Of a DNA stretch of 6,109 bases, positions 5,925 to 6,109 are shown piece by piece. A program made the translations under genes and the position numbers. Numbering within the stretch: the first letter of the stretch is position 1; each line of letters opens with the position of its first letter. Origin of the DNA: Actinomycetes bacterium (GTDB taxonomy: Bacteria; Actinomycetota; Actinomycetes; Nanopelagicales; Nanopelagicaceae); the NCBI GenBank assembly GCA_014190175.1, contig BJFZ01000071.1:1-6109 (forward strand), given 5' to 3'. The notes beneath the pieces were generated by a model. That model did no database searches. It was not told where the DNA came from and was given only the letters and a program-made list of their open reading frames with translations.

Positions 5925-6109
5925 ATGGGCATACCAGTTCTATCGCCCACACAACTTAAGCTTTGCGGCACTAGCACTTGTGGGAACTGTTCTATTAACG
6001 ATTCCTATGACAGTGATTGCCTTTAGGACATCTGCCGGTTTAGGCGTTGCACTACTTCCCTACCAAATCTGGGTAGCGATAGCGGCAAACCTGAGTTACA
6101 CCTACAGCC
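5920..6109 (+). pseudogene. TspO/MBR-family membrane protein, C-terminal part, joined to a tRNA fragment
   Basis: The frame runs open to the window edge and reads as the last two helices of a TspO/MBR (tryptophan-rich sensory) protein. It shows WAYQFYRPHNLSFAALAL, a hydrophobic stretch ending in TVIAF, then RTSAGLGVALLPYQIWVAIA and ANLSYTY, matching the family's 'W...FFr.h' and 'a.LLlPYl.Wv.fA..lN' pattern. TspO proteins are about 150-160 residues with five helices and bind porphyrins or other ligands. The first three helices are missing. In frame, upstream codons pass through the tRNA fragment to a possible ATG at 5782, which gives nonsense residues and no TspO similarity. The C-terminus is cut by the window, so only about 60 residues can be judged. 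Assignment rests on a short stretch. Confidence 0.55.

Overview
The window carries a compact cluster of sugar or hydroxyacid catabolism genes, bordered on both sides by broken gene pieces. Base composition is moderate to slightly AT-rich. Five starts have Shine-Dalgarno-like purine runs 6-7 bases upstream. The gene types (SDR dehydrogenases, SMP-30 lactonase, aldose epimerase, APC permease, acoA/acoB-type E1 subunits) fit a free-living heterotrophic bacterium. A low-GC actinobacterium of the freshwater kind is my best guess, but nothing here proves it.

Left part, plus strand (1-1273): the first 37 bases hold no recognisable gene, only possibly the tail of one. They are followed by a complete SDR dehydrogenase (38-829). 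After 17 bases come the first ~50 residues of a thiamine-diphosphate dehydrogenase E1 alpha subunit, joined out of frame at about 992-996 to the last ~90 residues of the matching E1 beta subunit. The middle of both genes, about 1.5 kb by family lengths, is missing.

Centre, minus strand (3855 down to 1275): an apparent three-gene operon in the order aldose-1-epimerase-like protein, SDR dehydrogenase, SMP-30/gluconolactonase-like lactonase. The first two genes overlap by 4 bases (ATGA), and the lactonase follows after 23 bases. This order matches the first steps of oxidative aldose catabolism: anomer conversion, C1 oxidation to a lactone, lactone opening. The epimerase has an intact N-terminal domain upstream of its first ATG, and the best-placed start for the whole protein is an ATT behind a GGAGG.

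Right-centre, minus strand (5393 down to 3960): an APC-family permease with its own intrinsic terminator (3904-3952). Upstream lie a plausible sigma-70-type promoter and a TTGACC/GGTCAA palindrome.

Right edge (5558-6109): a run of fragments. These are the C-terminal 43 codons of a third SDR (minus), about 180 bases with no recognisable gene, the 3' two-thirds of a tRNA (minus) without its 5' end, and directly joined to it the C-terminal part of a TspO/MBR-like membrane protein (plus) running off the window. A partial tRNA beside truncated genes suggests an integration or island boundary, but a chimeric assembly would look the same. I see no CRISPR array, defence system, transposase, or complete undescribed system.
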